A DNA stretch of 64,000 nt from Trichomonas vaginalis G3 (taxonomy: Eukaryota > Parabasalia > Trichomonadida > Trichomonadidae), in NCBI RefSeq assembly GCF_026262505.1, contig NC_067206.1:15558205-15622204 (forward strand), in the 5' to 3' direction. Position numbers and translations under genes: made by a program. The notes below the pieces were generated by a model. That model saw nothing but the letters and a program-made list of their open reading frames with translations. It ran no database searches and was not told where the DNA came from. Below, piece by piece: positions 52,005 to 61,778 of this stretch (positions are counted from its first letter, which is position 1; every line of letters starts with the position of its first letter).

Positions 52005-52886
52005 ATGCAAGTCAGAAATATTCAGAACATAGCACTGAGTCTAACTGACAAGAGTATAAAGATATACTATGAACACGTTATGATGAAACCAACCAAAATT
52101 CAAGAAAGTCAGTATACTTATGAATATCCAAGACACTGGGTAGAGTATGTAGGAGGTGAGAAAGCTATTGAAATAAGACAAGTTAGAAGTATTCCAGCAG
52201 GAAGGACAATATTATTGAAGAACTTTAATGTTTTGAGATATAATGATGAAACAAAGAAGCAAGATAGTTTCCCTGTTGCTGTGTATGTGAACTTAGATAC
52301 AGGAGATGACATGAAAGTTTTTAATACAAAGCTTCAAACGGTAGTGAGAGAACAACTGACTGCGGAAGGGCATCCATTACCTTCAGAAGTTACCATAGTA
52401 TATAATTTTGAAACAAACTCAATAGATTTTAAAGTCATCTCTGCAAAGAAGTCAGGTTTTACATTTAATGAAGCAGATGTATATTCGAATGAAAACTTCA
52501 AAGCTATTGCATGGTTAGATAATGACGATTGCTTTAAGAAAATATTTAAATACAGTGACTCAACGATGTCAATAGATGACCTTCGTGGAATGTTACCATC
52601 GACGTTTACAGTAGAAGGTTCAGCAGGATTGCTTACAAGATTGTCAATTGGTGGTATTTGGTCTCGTGAGAACATTGTTATAAAATCCAGTATAAGTGAA
52701 TTTGCTGAAGAATCTATATTATGTCTTTCAAACTACATGTATTCGCCGCCGAAGCATTATAGTATAACAAACTTTGTCAGTAAGTTTAACATAAGACTTG
52801 TCGAACCTTCTTCAATGAAAGATGTTGTGCTACCCAAAGACGGAAAGGATGGACTCATTATTGAGATGATTTTAATAGCATATTAA
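52005..52886 (+). CDS. Polinton minor-capsid/penton-type protein (tentative)
   Basis: 293 residues, beta-rich, no catalytic motif. Its place beside the packaging ATPase suggests a structural role. Looks whole. A near-identical copy is at 62532-63413. The ATG at 52005 is preferred over longer non-ATG extensions that overlap the ATPase gene. Confidence 0.55.
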   Translation: MQVRNIQNIALSLTDKSIKIYYEHVMMKPTKIQESQYTYEYPRHWVEYVGGEKAIEIRQVRSIPAGRTILLKNFNVLRYNDETKKQDSFPVAVYVNLDTGDDMKVFNTKLQTVVREQLTAEGHPLPSEVTIVYNFETNSIDFKVISAKKSGFTFNEADVYSNENFKAIAWLDNDDCFKKIFKYSDSTMSIDDLRGMLPSTFTVEGSAGLLTRLSIGGIWSRENIVIKSSISEFAEESILCLSNYMYSPPKHYSITNFVSKFNIRLVEPSSMKDVVLPKDGKDGLIIEMILIAY

Positions 52887-53111
52887 ATGAGCTTGTTCTT
52901 GAAGGTCATTCATGATGAAATAACTGTTGTAGAAGATGTTAGCAATTGTTCAGACATTTTGAAGCGTATAGATGATATAAGAAAGAAGTTAGATAGACCG
53001 CAAAGCGGTGAGGGCGAAGCCCGTGAGAACGCTTATGTTTCATTGACTTTCTCCAGTAACGAGAACTTTTATGAGATAATATTGAAGAGAGATGATTTTA
53101 ATATGGGGTAA
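52887..53111 (+). CDS. Small Polinton ORF
   Basis: 74 residues, starting directly after the preceding stop codon. Copy at 62307-62531. No family recognised. The tight packing suggests translation from closely spaced transcripts. Confidence 0.55.
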   Translation: MSLFLKVIHDEITVVEDVSNCSDILKRIDDIRKKLDRPQSGEGEARENAYVSLTFSSNENFYEIILKRDDFNMG

Positions 53112-53639
53112 ATGGTAGTTTGGGCAGCTTTAGGCGCAATGGGAACAAAAGCATTAGCATTTGGAGCAAAAGCACTTGGAGCTTATGACGCAGTAAATAA
53201 AATGAGTGGAGGAAGGGTTTCGAAGACATTAGATGCAAATAAAGGGAAGATTGGAGGCTGGGTTGCAAAGAAGTTAAGATTAAATAAAATAGGGCTCATA
53301 AATAAAGCATCCAATTTGGTTGCAACTGAGTCAGAAAATGCTTTAGGAAAGGACGATGAGTTTGCAAAACACGCAAAAGACTTTAATGACCAGATGAAAG
53401 GTGAAACAATGCATTTAAATAGAGTCGATGGAACTAAAGAAAATGTTTCTTCTCCACCAGTAGTTCTTCCGTATGGTCCCTATGGAATGTATGGAAACCC
53501 TTACGAAAGACCATTTGACCCATTGACTGGTGGAAGTAACTGGTATCATTACGGACGAAGAAGAAAGACAGTCAAGTTGGAGACAGACGTGAAGAAAGCA
53601 ACTAAAAAGAAACCAAGGAAGAGAGTTATAAAGCAATGA
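53112..53639 (+). CDS. Polinton ORF, Gly/Ala-rich start and basic C-terminus
   Basis: 175 residues. The N-terminus is Ala/Gly-rich and possibly membrane-active (WAALGAMGTKALAFGAKALG); the C-terminus is strongly basic (VKKATKKKPRKRVIKQ). Copy at 61779-62306. It may be a small virion protein (inference). Confidence 0.5.
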   Translation: MVVWAALGAMGTKALAFGAKALGAYDAVNKMSGGRVSKTLDANKGKIGGWVAKKLRLNKIGLINKASNLVATESENALGKDDEFAKHAKDFNDQMKGETMHLNRVDGTKENVSSPPVVLPYGPYGMYGNPYERPFDPLTGGSNWYHYGRRRKTVKLETDVKKATKKKPRKRVIKQ

Positions 53640-53747
53640 ATTCAACAGGGTAGAAATGAGGTTAGAAATGAGGTTAGATCTAACCATCTACCCTAAGTTT
53701 ATTTTTGTGCTATGTTTTCATACGTGTGAGGGTGGTGATATCATTTA

Positions 53748-54349
53748 TTTTTAAGTTTATTTTTTAAGTTTATTTTTTATTTTATTTTGGATGTAATGAC
53801 GAAAACTATTGAGATAACAAACTACAACGGTCATGAGTTCAAGAATTTGTTCTTCGTTCCTCGTGAAAATACATTCTATCAGATACGAGGGAGAAAGGGT
53901 AAAGTTAGTTTGAGCGTTTATGACAACAAACATAATGGGAGATATATAAAAGCAATAGATACAAACGGTAAGCGTGTTTCATTAGCTTTGTCAAAACTTA
54001 CTAACATTTATTTTGACAGTGACTTTGACTCTGACGATTGGAGTGACAGCAGCGATACTGAAGAATATGAACTATTGTGTGAAGCACAGCAATGGGAAGC
54101 GCTGCAATACTTTTGTAAATGAGAACATTAGTGGGAACGTTAGTGAGAACGTTTATTTTTTCATTAGTGAAGTCGTTAGCGAAAATGTTAGTGAGGTGAA
54201 GTGGTTGGCGGCTTTGTAAATATTTAAGGTTAAGTTAGTGTTTGTGTTTGTGTTGTAAAATATACGTTACCGGTTTCGTAAAGTGTCAAACCGTTATCTT
54301 GGGTAAGGTGGAACGCAGTGCCGCCGTACCCAAGATATGTATACTAACT
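53748..54349. repeat. Right terminal inverted repeat of Polinton 1
   Basis: Reverse complement of 30558-31159. Very few differences are visible, for example one base in the terminal hairpin loop. Confidence 0.85.
53787..54122 (+). CDS. Terminal-repeat ORF of Polinton 1 (right copy)
   Basis: Identical to 30785-31120; see that entry. Confidence 0.6.
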   Translation: MDVMTKTIEITNYNGHEFKNLFFVPRENTFYQIRGRKGKVSLSVYDNKHNGRYIKAIDTNGKRVSLALSKLTNIYFDSDFDSDDWSDSSDTEEYELLCEAQQWEALQYFCK

Positions 54350-54739
54350 TGCTTCGCATCTTTCATCAGCATAGGACATTTACCATCTGGGACTCTGTTG
54401 ATGAAGACTCAGGAGCTCCAAAGCTCCCTTTCGTAAGGATTAGGAGCTTTGGAGCTCCTGGTTCGTAGAAGAGCTTCGCATCTTTCATCATAAGAGGCCC
54501 AAATGGTAAATAGCCTCTGCTGATGAGCTTCAGGAGCTCCAAGGCTCCCTCTCGTAACGATTAGGAGCTTTGTAGCTCCTGAAGGTAAGGTAGGATTGCT
54601 CTGATCTCTAATCAGTAGATGCCATGCCTCATTATGGACTCTACTGACAAGAGATCAAGAGCTCCAAGGACTCCCTTTTTATCTAGTGGCATTCTCACCA
54701 TTTAGTAGGATCGCTGATCCTACTAATGAAGTGATCACT
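54350..54739. repeat. Hairpin array, right half
   Basis: Continues the array split by the Polinton: hairpins at about 54361-54405, 54411-54460, 54487-54526, 54531-54581, 54601-54659 and 54699-54729. Two types alternate: CAGGAGCTCC-stem hairpins with apex CTCCCTTTCGTAAGGATTAGG or close variants, and TTTCATCA(G/T)..TGATGA-stem hairpins. The pairs make a roughly 120-bp higher-order unit. Confidence 0.85.
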
Positions 54740-55886
54740 TAATGTACGTTTTGAATAAATTGAATTTTTTTTACAAAAATTCAGTATTTTTTATAAACAT
54801 CACATATATATTATAAATACGTAAATATATTCTTTAATTCAAAAAATTCAATTCGGTTTCGGGCTGGGTATCCCAGCCCCAAGTATTCAATTTTATTCAA
54901 TTTTTTAAGAATTTTTGGTTGGGATGCCCAGACCAAAACAAACTTTATATTTTGATGTGTAGATACGTATGTGTACATCATTATTGCGTTATATATTATG
55001 TTTTTAATGAAAAAAAATCTGATTCAAAAAAAATTATCACTAATTAGTTGATAACATAAAGAAAAAATATATAAATTGTATGTTTTGAGAGTATTTATCC
55101 ACATTCACTCATATGAATTTCATTAAATAGTGTCTTTTTACTCCCAAATTTATTTTGTATTATTGAAATCAAAGAAAAAACTTAAAAAATTTCTCGAAAT
55201 TTTTATTTTTAAAAAAAATTTGGATTTTATATTAAAAACTGACACTGGGAGGACGATACGGCTGGGATTAGAGATACCCCGCTCACTTGGGAAAAATACG
55301 GATCTATACATGAATTCAAGTCAGTCTTTATCAGCCCACCGCTGAACTGTGTGCTTATAGAATACTCTATATATTATACGTGAATTGTTTCTTGAAATCA
55401 CTGTTTTCAAAAGATTAATTTGACATTTTTCGAAAATTGCAATTTTTATTCGTTTTGAAACCAATAGTATATCAATTTAAGTCAAACCATTGATCCATTT
55501 AAATCCCCGAAAATTCAATTTGATCAAATTTCAAATTTCTATTCCAAGCGGTAAATTTTATACACAATCATATAAGAATACAAAGTAACACAAGATCATC
55601 ACAAAAATATTGAGAGAGTGTCAGACATCGAGATCAAATTTTGAATGATTTGTCACGAATATGTATAAATTTACATTTTTTGCCAAAAACTGGGGCCACC
55701 TGAATCATTAGAAGCCATCACGACTCTTTTTAGTACCAGGAAGCCAAAAAGGAAGTCTGTTCTCCAGGTTTGGACTTCCCGACCTTCTGGAAATATGAGA
55801 GAGGTGAATATTGAGGATTTTGCTAATAATGAGGTCAGACCTTCTTGATATATATCATGGCCGTACTCCTGTCTTTCCACCCTAGA
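54740..55886. other. Intergenic region with two GC-richer blocks
   Basis: Mostly AT-rich. 55240-55350 is a GC-richer block with self-complementary parts (possible RNA, see findings). 55671-55880 contains a 69-aa minus-strand frame (EGREVQTWRTDFLFGFLVLK) just downstream of the ankyrin gene. Its composition is codon-like and it may be a short gene or a conserved 3' sequence; not certain. Confidence 0.4.
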
Positions 55887-56687
55887 TTATCGTAAAAAAT
55901 TGCTTTTACGAATAGAATCAGTGCTGAGAACATAATTATTTTTTATTTCATCTCCAAAAGAATTCTTTTTTGCAACTTGTAAAACAGGAAATTCAGCTAC
56001 TTCTTTATGATTATTATAACATGTTGAACAATGAAGAGCGGTTTGTCCGTCTCCGTGTTTTCCATTGATATTCGCACCATGAGATACAAGAAATTCAACC
56101 AACTCTTTATGATTATTTCCTACTGCATATTGAAGAGGAGTTATTCCATTTCCATCTTTTTCATTGATATTCGCACCATGCGAAACAAGAAGTTCGACAA
56201 TTTCTTTACTACTATTTGCTACTGCATAATGAAGAGCAGTTTGTTTGTCTCCATTTTTCTTTGTCATTATACATAACATTCCGAAAATTGCTTTTTCTGT
56301 TTGAATATCGAGATTTACTGATTCAAATTCTTTCAAATTATCATTTTTGTATAATTTAATTCCATACTCTTTATAAAACAGGAAGCTTGAAATATCTTCA
56401 ACATTGTTGACATCTGTTACATGAAAATCATCAAATATGCATTTGACAGGTGACAAATATGACTTTGTATAACGATTATTATACGGGATAAAATCTAAAA
56501 TATCCCTTATAATATTTTTGGGAAGATATTTCATTGATTTAAGCAGTTCTGTTTTGATCATTTTGTATATTGTGTTTAATTCTTCTTTTTCTGTTTTTAG
56601 CTGATAAAGCGCAACATATGCATCAATGTAGTATTTATATATACTTCGTAATTCACTACATGCAAAAATCCAAATGCCACACAACAT
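55887..56687 (-). CDS. Ankyrin-repeat protein, short trichomonad type
   Basis: 266 residues. The N-terminal 110 residues (SELRSIYKYYIDAYVALYQL, YLPKNIIRDILDFIPYNNRY, SSFLFYKEYGIKLYK) are the conserved leader I recall from the large trichomonad ankyrin family. Two clear ankyrin repeats follow (about 142-174 and 175-207, each ending LLVSHGANIN or LVSHGANIN) and a degenerate third. Family members normally have more repeats. The abrupt IFGMLCIMTKKNGDKQ junction between leader and first repeat, and the unrelated C-terminal 35 residues, suggest internal and 3' deletions. It probably acts, if at all, as a protein-binding scaffold. Confidence in the family is high; functionality is uncertain. Confidence 0.8.
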   Translation of the reverse strand: MLCGIWIFACSELRSIYKYYIDAYVALYQLKTEKEELNTIYKMIKTELLKSMKYLPKNIIRDILDFIPYNNRYTKSYLSPVKCIFDDFHVTDVNNVEDISSFLFYKEYGIKLYKNDNLKEFESVNLDIQTEKAIFGMLCIMTKKNGDKQTALHYAVANSSKEIVELLVSHGANINEKDGNGITPLQYAVGNNHKELVEFLVSHGANINGKHGDGQTALHCSTCYNNHKEVAEFPVLQVAKKNSFGDEIKNNYVLSTDSIRKSNFLR

Positions 56688-56875
56688 TGAAACTCATTAG
56701 AAGAAAAAACTATATGTCAAATATGAGGAAATCGATGATAATAAAGATATCAGATCGAATAGATGAAATTTGATTAACAATATTACTTTTTTATATAAAA
56801 TATATAGTATTTAATTAGCATATGAGATATATCCGCACGAATATCAATTTAATTTAGAAGAATTGATTCGAAGTG

Positions 56876-56883
56876 TCACTTTT
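56876..56883 (+). promoter_or_regulatory. Initiator for the eL43 gene
   Basis: TCACTTTT within AGTGTCACTTTTTT, 22 nt before the ATG at 56906. The same 12-mer core AGTGTCACTTTT is found in transposon ends in this window. Confidence 0.55.
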
Positions 56884-56905
56884 TTGGCGGCCATCCTTTT
56901 TTCCA

Positions 56906-57184
56906 ATGGCACGCAGAACAAAGAAAGTTGGCATCTGTGGCAAGTACGGCGTTCGCTATGGTGCTTCACTTCGTAAGACAATCAAGAAAATCGAAATTTC
57001 ACAGCGCAAGAAGTATCCATGCGCATTCTGCGGCAAGGATTCAGTCAAGCGTAATGCTGTCGGCATTTGGACATGCACAAAGTGCGGCAAGGCTGTCGCT
57101 GGTGGCGCTTACACACCAACAACACCAGCTGCTCTCACAGCTCGTGCTGCTTACAAGCGTATCCGCGAAGCTCAGGCTAAATAA
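56906..57184 (+). CDS. RPL37A: 60S ribosomal protein eL43 (L37a)
   Basis: 92 residues, the usual length. Starts [20 protein letters not shown]. The C4 zinc ribbon reads CAFCGKDSV...WTCTKCGK, and the end is [11 protein letters not shown]. It is a structural component of the large ribosomal subunit. Codon use is strikingly C-rich at third positions (GGC, CGC, TCC, AAG) compared with its neighbours, as expected for a highly expressed gene. The stop codon is followed by A (TAAA), the trichomonad cleavage/polyadenylation context. The ATG at 56906, not the upstream in-frame TTG, is the start. Confidence 0.97.
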   Translation: MARRTKKVGICGKYGVRYGASLRKTIKKIEISQRKKYPCAFCGKDSVKRNAVGIWTCTKCGKAVAGGAYTPTTPAALTARAAYKRIREAQAK

Positions 57185-57629
57185 ATTCCTTTGATATTAA
57201 ACCCTATATTTCTCGAAATCAAATCGAATTACTACAATTTATTTTAATAAAAAAGGCTTATTTATTGTGAATCATATATTGATCTATGTTTTTGAATTTT
57301 TATGCCATCATAGTGTTTTAAATGAACAGGAGATAGCTTGAACTGTTAAACCAAATGACATTTTGAAACGTTATTTTAAATTAAATATATTTTATTGCAT
57401 GATGCAGAAATTGAAGTAACACAAAGATAAGATTGGAAAATACATCAAATTTGATGCCATCTAAAAGACTCTTTATAAGTAATATCATGTTCATGATATG
57501 CAAAATTATTCCAAAACAAGTGTGAATGAAGATCTGAGAAGTCATGAATCATAAAGATATTAGATTATAAACCAATTTATTGATTTTTTTGAATAAAAAT
57601 ACCGATAGAGAATTTTTTTTTACAAAAAA
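57185..57629. other. Intergenic region
   Basis: AT-rich, no gene or repeat recognised. An AT-rich leader with several A-runs precedes the next ATG. Confidence 0.5.
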
Positions 57630-59438
57630 ATGGATTTTCATTATCTTGATGAATATGTCATGTTAATTCTTGATAATGCTGGGCAAACAGCTGAAGAGAT
57701 CATACCTCTTATTTCTAATATCGGTCCATATGATTTTATTCATGTTTTGAGACAATTCATTGACAAAAGCATTATTCATCTCTCCATTGCAATTGTTAAA
57801 TTTAAAACCTCAGAGATAGCAGATAAAGCCATCAAATATGGCGCAACACTTCCTTCAATCACTATTATGAAAGCAGATCCCTTTTATTTATACCCAAACA
57901 TGTCTCTAATTGTAGGCTTGAAGCCAGTTGATGATATGGATTATTATAGAAAGATGTTCTTACCTCTTGGCGTTCAATCATTAAGAGTTTTAGATAAAAA
58001 CCTAGAAACCGATCCATTTATTCTTATCGCAGGCTTCCTTGATCATTCACAGAAAGCTTTCTTCAAGAAATCAATCAGCGGACTCATTGTTGATGGCAAA
58101 CAAGTAAATTTGATTCCTCTGCGCCGAACAATCATCGCAAACTGTACGCCGCAGTTCCTCAATGTTCACAATGTCCTATCGATGGAAGCTTACCAAGATT
58201 TTACCATTTTCCACTTCGATAAAAAATATAAAGTTTGGAGTGGAGCTCTTTACTCACTTTCTACAGTTGGAATGGAGCTTATGAAGTCAAAGCCTAGTAT
58301 AAAAGAGATGGCAGCTCCTAAAATCAGAGGTCCTTTCCAAGTTATCGTAAATTACCTCCAAGGAAAGTCAATCGACATCATGGGCATTAACGCTGTCTTC
58401 ATCTTGACAATGGGCGACGCTTTAGGCATGAAACAGCTCGTTTCGGCAGTAAGTAATTTCATTCATATGGCAAAAGACCCTTATACCTTAATTTCCTTGA
58501 TCCTTGGCTTCAGCCACCTTGGTCGTGTTCCAGAGCGTCTCATAGATTCCGTTGCAGCCAAGTTTGAAGTGGTTAAGGACTTTCCAACTTTCAATTATCT
58601 GAATTCCAACATTTTATCACACGTTATGTCATCACCACGATTTTTGCCAGCCAACGAAACGTCAGTTTTCCGCTGGCTACTTAATTTCATTTCAACTTCC
58701 CCTCAAAAATTTACGAGATTAATCAAAAACATCAGAATTGAGCGTTTAGATACGAACAGTTTACTCGAATTTCTCCAATTACCAGCATCGCTTGTCGATT
58801 TAAACGATTTCAGGCTTTCATTTGCCAGAATTGGCCTGAAATCGAAATTCCCAGGCCAAGCGAAGCTTCCTATTGGAGAGCCCACGTATACTGTTGATAA
58901 GTCTCTCGTATTTAAGCGCCTTCTCATTCCTTCGACGTATTATCACATTGATGGCGGAGATGACTTCGCCGGAATCTGCAACTACTACAGAACTGAGCAG
59001 CCAGTAACACCGCGTGGCGATCCATCAATTACAGTTACTGCTTCCAGCGTTTATCATGGAGATCCAAGTATAATTATTCAGAACAAGCCAAATGAATGGT
59101 TCGGAACAAACGAAGCTTCTCCATCCTGGGTCATGCTCAGACTCAACTGGGACAGAGCAGTAATCACTGGCTATTCCGTGAAAACTCACTCAGAAAGTGG
59201 AAGAGGACACATAAATAATTGGTCGGTCAGCGGCTCAAATAACGGTGAAACGTGGACATTGATCGATAAACAGGTTTCCAACGATTGTTTGAATGGTCCT
59301 GGCAAATCTGCTTACTTCCACCTTCAGCAGCCAACGCAGCCATTCAAATACATTAAGTTTAACCAGGATAGAGCTAATCCTCTTGGTTACTTCGCTCTCT
59401 CTATTTCAAGATTCGAAATTTTTGGTTCTCTTCAATGA
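57630..59438 (+). CDS. BTB-like protein with C-terminal discoidin (F5/8 type C) domain
   Basis: 602 residues. Residues about 185-285 look like a BTB/POZ fold (FTIFHFDKKYKVWSGALYSL, FQVIVNYLQGKSIDI, FILTMGDALGMKQLVSAVSNF). A helical BACK-like region runs to about 410. The last 150 residues form a galactose-binding F5/8 type C domain (NEWFGTNEASPSWVMLRLNW, SVSGSNNGETWTLID, FKYIKFNQD, FALSISRFEIFGSL). This combination is common in trichomonad proteins. The BTB part mediates oligomerisation or cullin binding; the discoidin fold here is probably intracellular because no signal peptide is present. Complete, no defect seen. Confidence 0.85.
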   Translation: MDFHYLDEYVMLILDNAGQTAEEIIPLISNIGPYDFIHVLRQFIDKSIIHLSIAIVKFKTSEIADKAIKYGATLPSITIMKADPFYLYPNMSLIVGLKPVDDMDYYRKMFLPLGVQSLRVLDKNLETDPFILIAGFLDHSQKAFFKKSISGLIVDGKQVNLIPLRRTIIANCTPQFLNVHNVLSMEAYQDFTIFHFDKKYKVWSGALYSLSTVGMELMKSKPSIKEMAAPKIRGPFQVIVNYLQGKSIDIMGINAVFILTMGDALGMKQLVSAVSNFIHMAKDPYTLISLILGFSHLGRVPERLIDSVAAKFEVVKDFPTFNYLNSNILSHVMSSPRFLPANETSVFRWLLNFISTSPQKFTRLIKNIRIERLDTNSLLEFLQLPASLVDLNDFRLSFARIGLKSKFPGQAKLPIGEPTYTVDKSLVFKRLLIPSTYYHIDGGDDFAGICNYYRTEQPVTPRGDPSITVTASSVYHGDPSIIIQNKPNEWFGTNEASPSWVMLRLNWDRAVITGYSVKTHSESGRGHINNWSVSGSNNGETWTLIDKQVSNDCLNGPGKSAYFHLQQPTQPFKYIKFNQDRANPLGYFALSISRFEIFGSLQ

Positions 59439-59664
59439 AATTTTTAAATTGTTTGTTTTATTTTATATTATTTTTGTGTTTTATTGTTATTGAGATAATG
59501 ATTTCATTTTGTTACAAACTTACATTCACAAATTTAATAATTCCTGCAAGACCTTTAAAATTATACATGGGCAAATGGCGGGTTATTTGCCCTTCACATT
59601 CAATATGAATGATAGGCAGGGAAATAAAAGTTTTTGAGGTTTTTAGGGGGCGGAATCATCATCA

Positions 59665-60925
59665 TAGGGTTGTTAGATTCCCGACGATAGGTGTCTTGGA
59701 AGATTTGCCTGGTGTCATCATAGTGTCTTTAAATCAAAAATTTTATTTTGGAGTTAGTTTTATTGATTTTTCAATAAAAAACATTTCTAAAACAAGAAAA
59801 TAAAACAATAAAATATTTATATTTTATATAAGGATCTTATATATTTAAAATAAATATCATTTTATTTTTTTTCATTGGTGTCTGTCAAACCATAATACAC
59901 TATTCAAAAATTCAATGTGTCTTGCGGTTTCAAAAGACACCTTCAAATTGAACGATAGCACAGACACTATTGAATTTTACCCATTTTATTTAGTTTTTAC
60001 CCTTTTTATTTTTAAGAATTAATGACTGAAACACAAGATGAATATGAATCCAAATTTGAGGGATGGATTGATTGCAAACTTCCTCCCAAAAATATCCCTC
60101 GAAAAGTACCTCCCTTACCAAAATTCGAGGATACTAAATTCTCAACTAATAATAAATGTCGAGTATGTTTCAATATTGCTTATCTTCCAGATACAAGCGA
60201 AAAATCGAAAGAACGAAAAAGACTTTATTGTTATTGTTTAGCGATACATTACAATTTACTAACAAAAACATATATGCGCTGCATTTATCATCGAAAACCA
60301 TCAGAATTTGATGAAGATCATCAGCATATATATCAAATACAATGTGAAAATAATCCATATACGAGAAGAGATTTAATAAAACAAGATAGAAAATTACTTT
60401 ATGTTGTAAAATTTGTTGTGGATACCAACATGTCAATCAATATGGCCGCTTCAGGTGTACTAGAAGATTTCGCCCGACATGTCTACTCCACCTTCAAGGG
60501 AGTAATCAATTTTCAACTCAAGATCCCATATAGAAGAGACGAGATAAGGGATGGAATCATTACATTAGCCGACTTGGTAGCTCCAAAAATACACGTTGAG
60601 CTTGACAAGATGGGCTACTATTCGATAACAATTGATGCGGCATCACACGGAAGCCGGCATGGCTTTTTTGTGATGGCTAGCAATCCAGCAAAAATGAAGA
60701 ACCATATCTTCATTGATACTATGATCGCTGATGGTTGGAATGCCAGGGATTACAATAATTTCTTTGAATGTTTTACCTTCCCAAAGGATTTCCTTTCTGC
60801 AATTGTTGCCGATGGATGCCCCGCCCAAGTTAAAGGGCTGTGCCACTGGAGGAGATGCGGAGCACTATATCCGGGTCTTCAAACCGTTTATATCCGATGT
60901 GTTGCGCATCTCCTCAACTTAGTGG
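59665..60925 (+). mobile_element. hAT transposon, copy 3 (truncated by Polinton 2)
   Basis: The left end TAGGGTTGTTAGATTCCCG and 1.26 kb of hAT follow copies 1 and 2 closely, up to CTCAACTTAGTGG; the next base belongs to the Polinton. It lacks the AATCGCGATT MITE, so it branched off earlier or the MITE arrived later. The other part of this hAT, if present, lies beyond the window on the far side of the Polinton. Confidence 0.85.
60022..60925 (+). pseudogene. hAT transposase, N-terminal fragment
   Basis: About 300 residues identical or nearly so to the other copies (same zinc-finger N-terminus and ITIDAASHGS core start). Interrupted by the Polinton 2 insertion; the open frame then runs 18 codons into Polinton sequence. 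Confidence 0.85.
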
Positions 60926-61193
60926 AGTTAGTATCCCTAAGTGGTGTACTGTGGCACTGCGCGCCTCCGTACGCAACTTAGCGGTTTTGACACTTTACGA
61001 AACCGGTAACGTATATTTTACAACACAACCATAACACAACTTAACCTTAAATATTTACAAAACCATCTGACACATAAACAACTTCACTAACGACTTCACT
61101 AACGACTTCACTAATGACTTCACTACCGTCCTCACTAAATAAAAAATAACCTTATTTTTATTTTTTTTAAATTTTTTATTTCATTACAAAGAC

Positions 61194-61622
61194 ATGTCTG
61201 ACTACATTTACTATGACTCTTTCCCAGAACGTTTCCGTGAACTATTCAAAACTCAAGTAAAACTGAGAAACATGCATTTTAACAAAGACAGACCCATTGA
61301 CGATGAAAGAAACCCTGAATATATTACAATCCCTTATGATGCTAAATTTATTGCATACATTCCTTATGGTCGCAGAGGAACGAAAACTATTTCAACAAAG
61401 AACAAAAATTATTTCTGGAGCGATGAAGAAAATTGCCTTATCTACATAATTTTAAATAAAGCTACATATTGTACAAAAGAAGGTTGGACTGGATTTGAGC
61501 TCTACATATACGACGACGATGGAAACAGACGTTGTGTATACCCATACGATAATATGTACCATTGTTTTCATCAAGCATTAAACGAATACATAGTCAGTAA
61601 GGGTCTCATTCCTGTTGAGTAG
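61194..61622 (+). CDS. Terminal-region ORF of Polinton 2
   Basis: 142 residues (MSDYIYYDSFPERFRELFKT...), unrelated to the 111-residue ORF in the equivalent place of Polinton 1. Rich in Tyr and charged residues. Family not recognised. Confidence 0.6.
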   Translation: MSDYIYYDSFPERFRELFKTQVKLRNMHFNKDRPIDDERNPEYITIPYDAKFIAYIPYGRRGTKTISTKNKNYFWSDEENCLIYIILNKATYCTKEGWTGFELYIYDDDGNRRCVYPYDNMYHCFHQALNEYIVSKGLIPVE

Positions 61623-61778
61623 ATATGCTTTATTTTTGTTCTGTCATTTATAAAAAATAAACTTAAAAATTAATGATATCACCACCCTCACACGTATGAA
61701 AACATAGCGCAAAAATAAATTTAGGGTAGAAGGGTAGATCTAACCTCATTTCTACCCTCATTTCTAACCTTGTTGAAT

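Larger units (their letters stand above)
30558..54349. mobile_element. Polinton/Maverick fossil 1 (23.8 kb, including a 6.65-kb hAT)
   Basis: Bounded by 602-bp terminal inverted repeats starting AGTTAGTAT and a 5-bp duplication TGCTT (30553-30557 and 54350-54354). Without the hAT it is about 17.1 kb, a normal Maverick size. Parts recognised: packaging ATPase, capsid-like proteins, primase-helicase, a small remnant of a B-type DNA polymerase, retroviral-type integrase, fibre-like protein and several short ORFs. It is broken: of the order of ten lesions plus the hAT insertion. Inverted repeats nearly identical to each other, and core genes nearly identical to fossil 2, indicate a recent arrival. 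Confidence 0.9.

Noticed and set aside
55267-55285. GGGATTAGAGATACCCC resembling the small-subunit rRNA GGATTAGATACCC motif
   Set aside because: The neighbouring sequence does not match rRNA on either side, so it is probably a chance match.
60840-61034. 64-aa ORF across the hAT/Polinton 2 junction
   Set aside because: It spans two elements joined by insertion and has no independent support.
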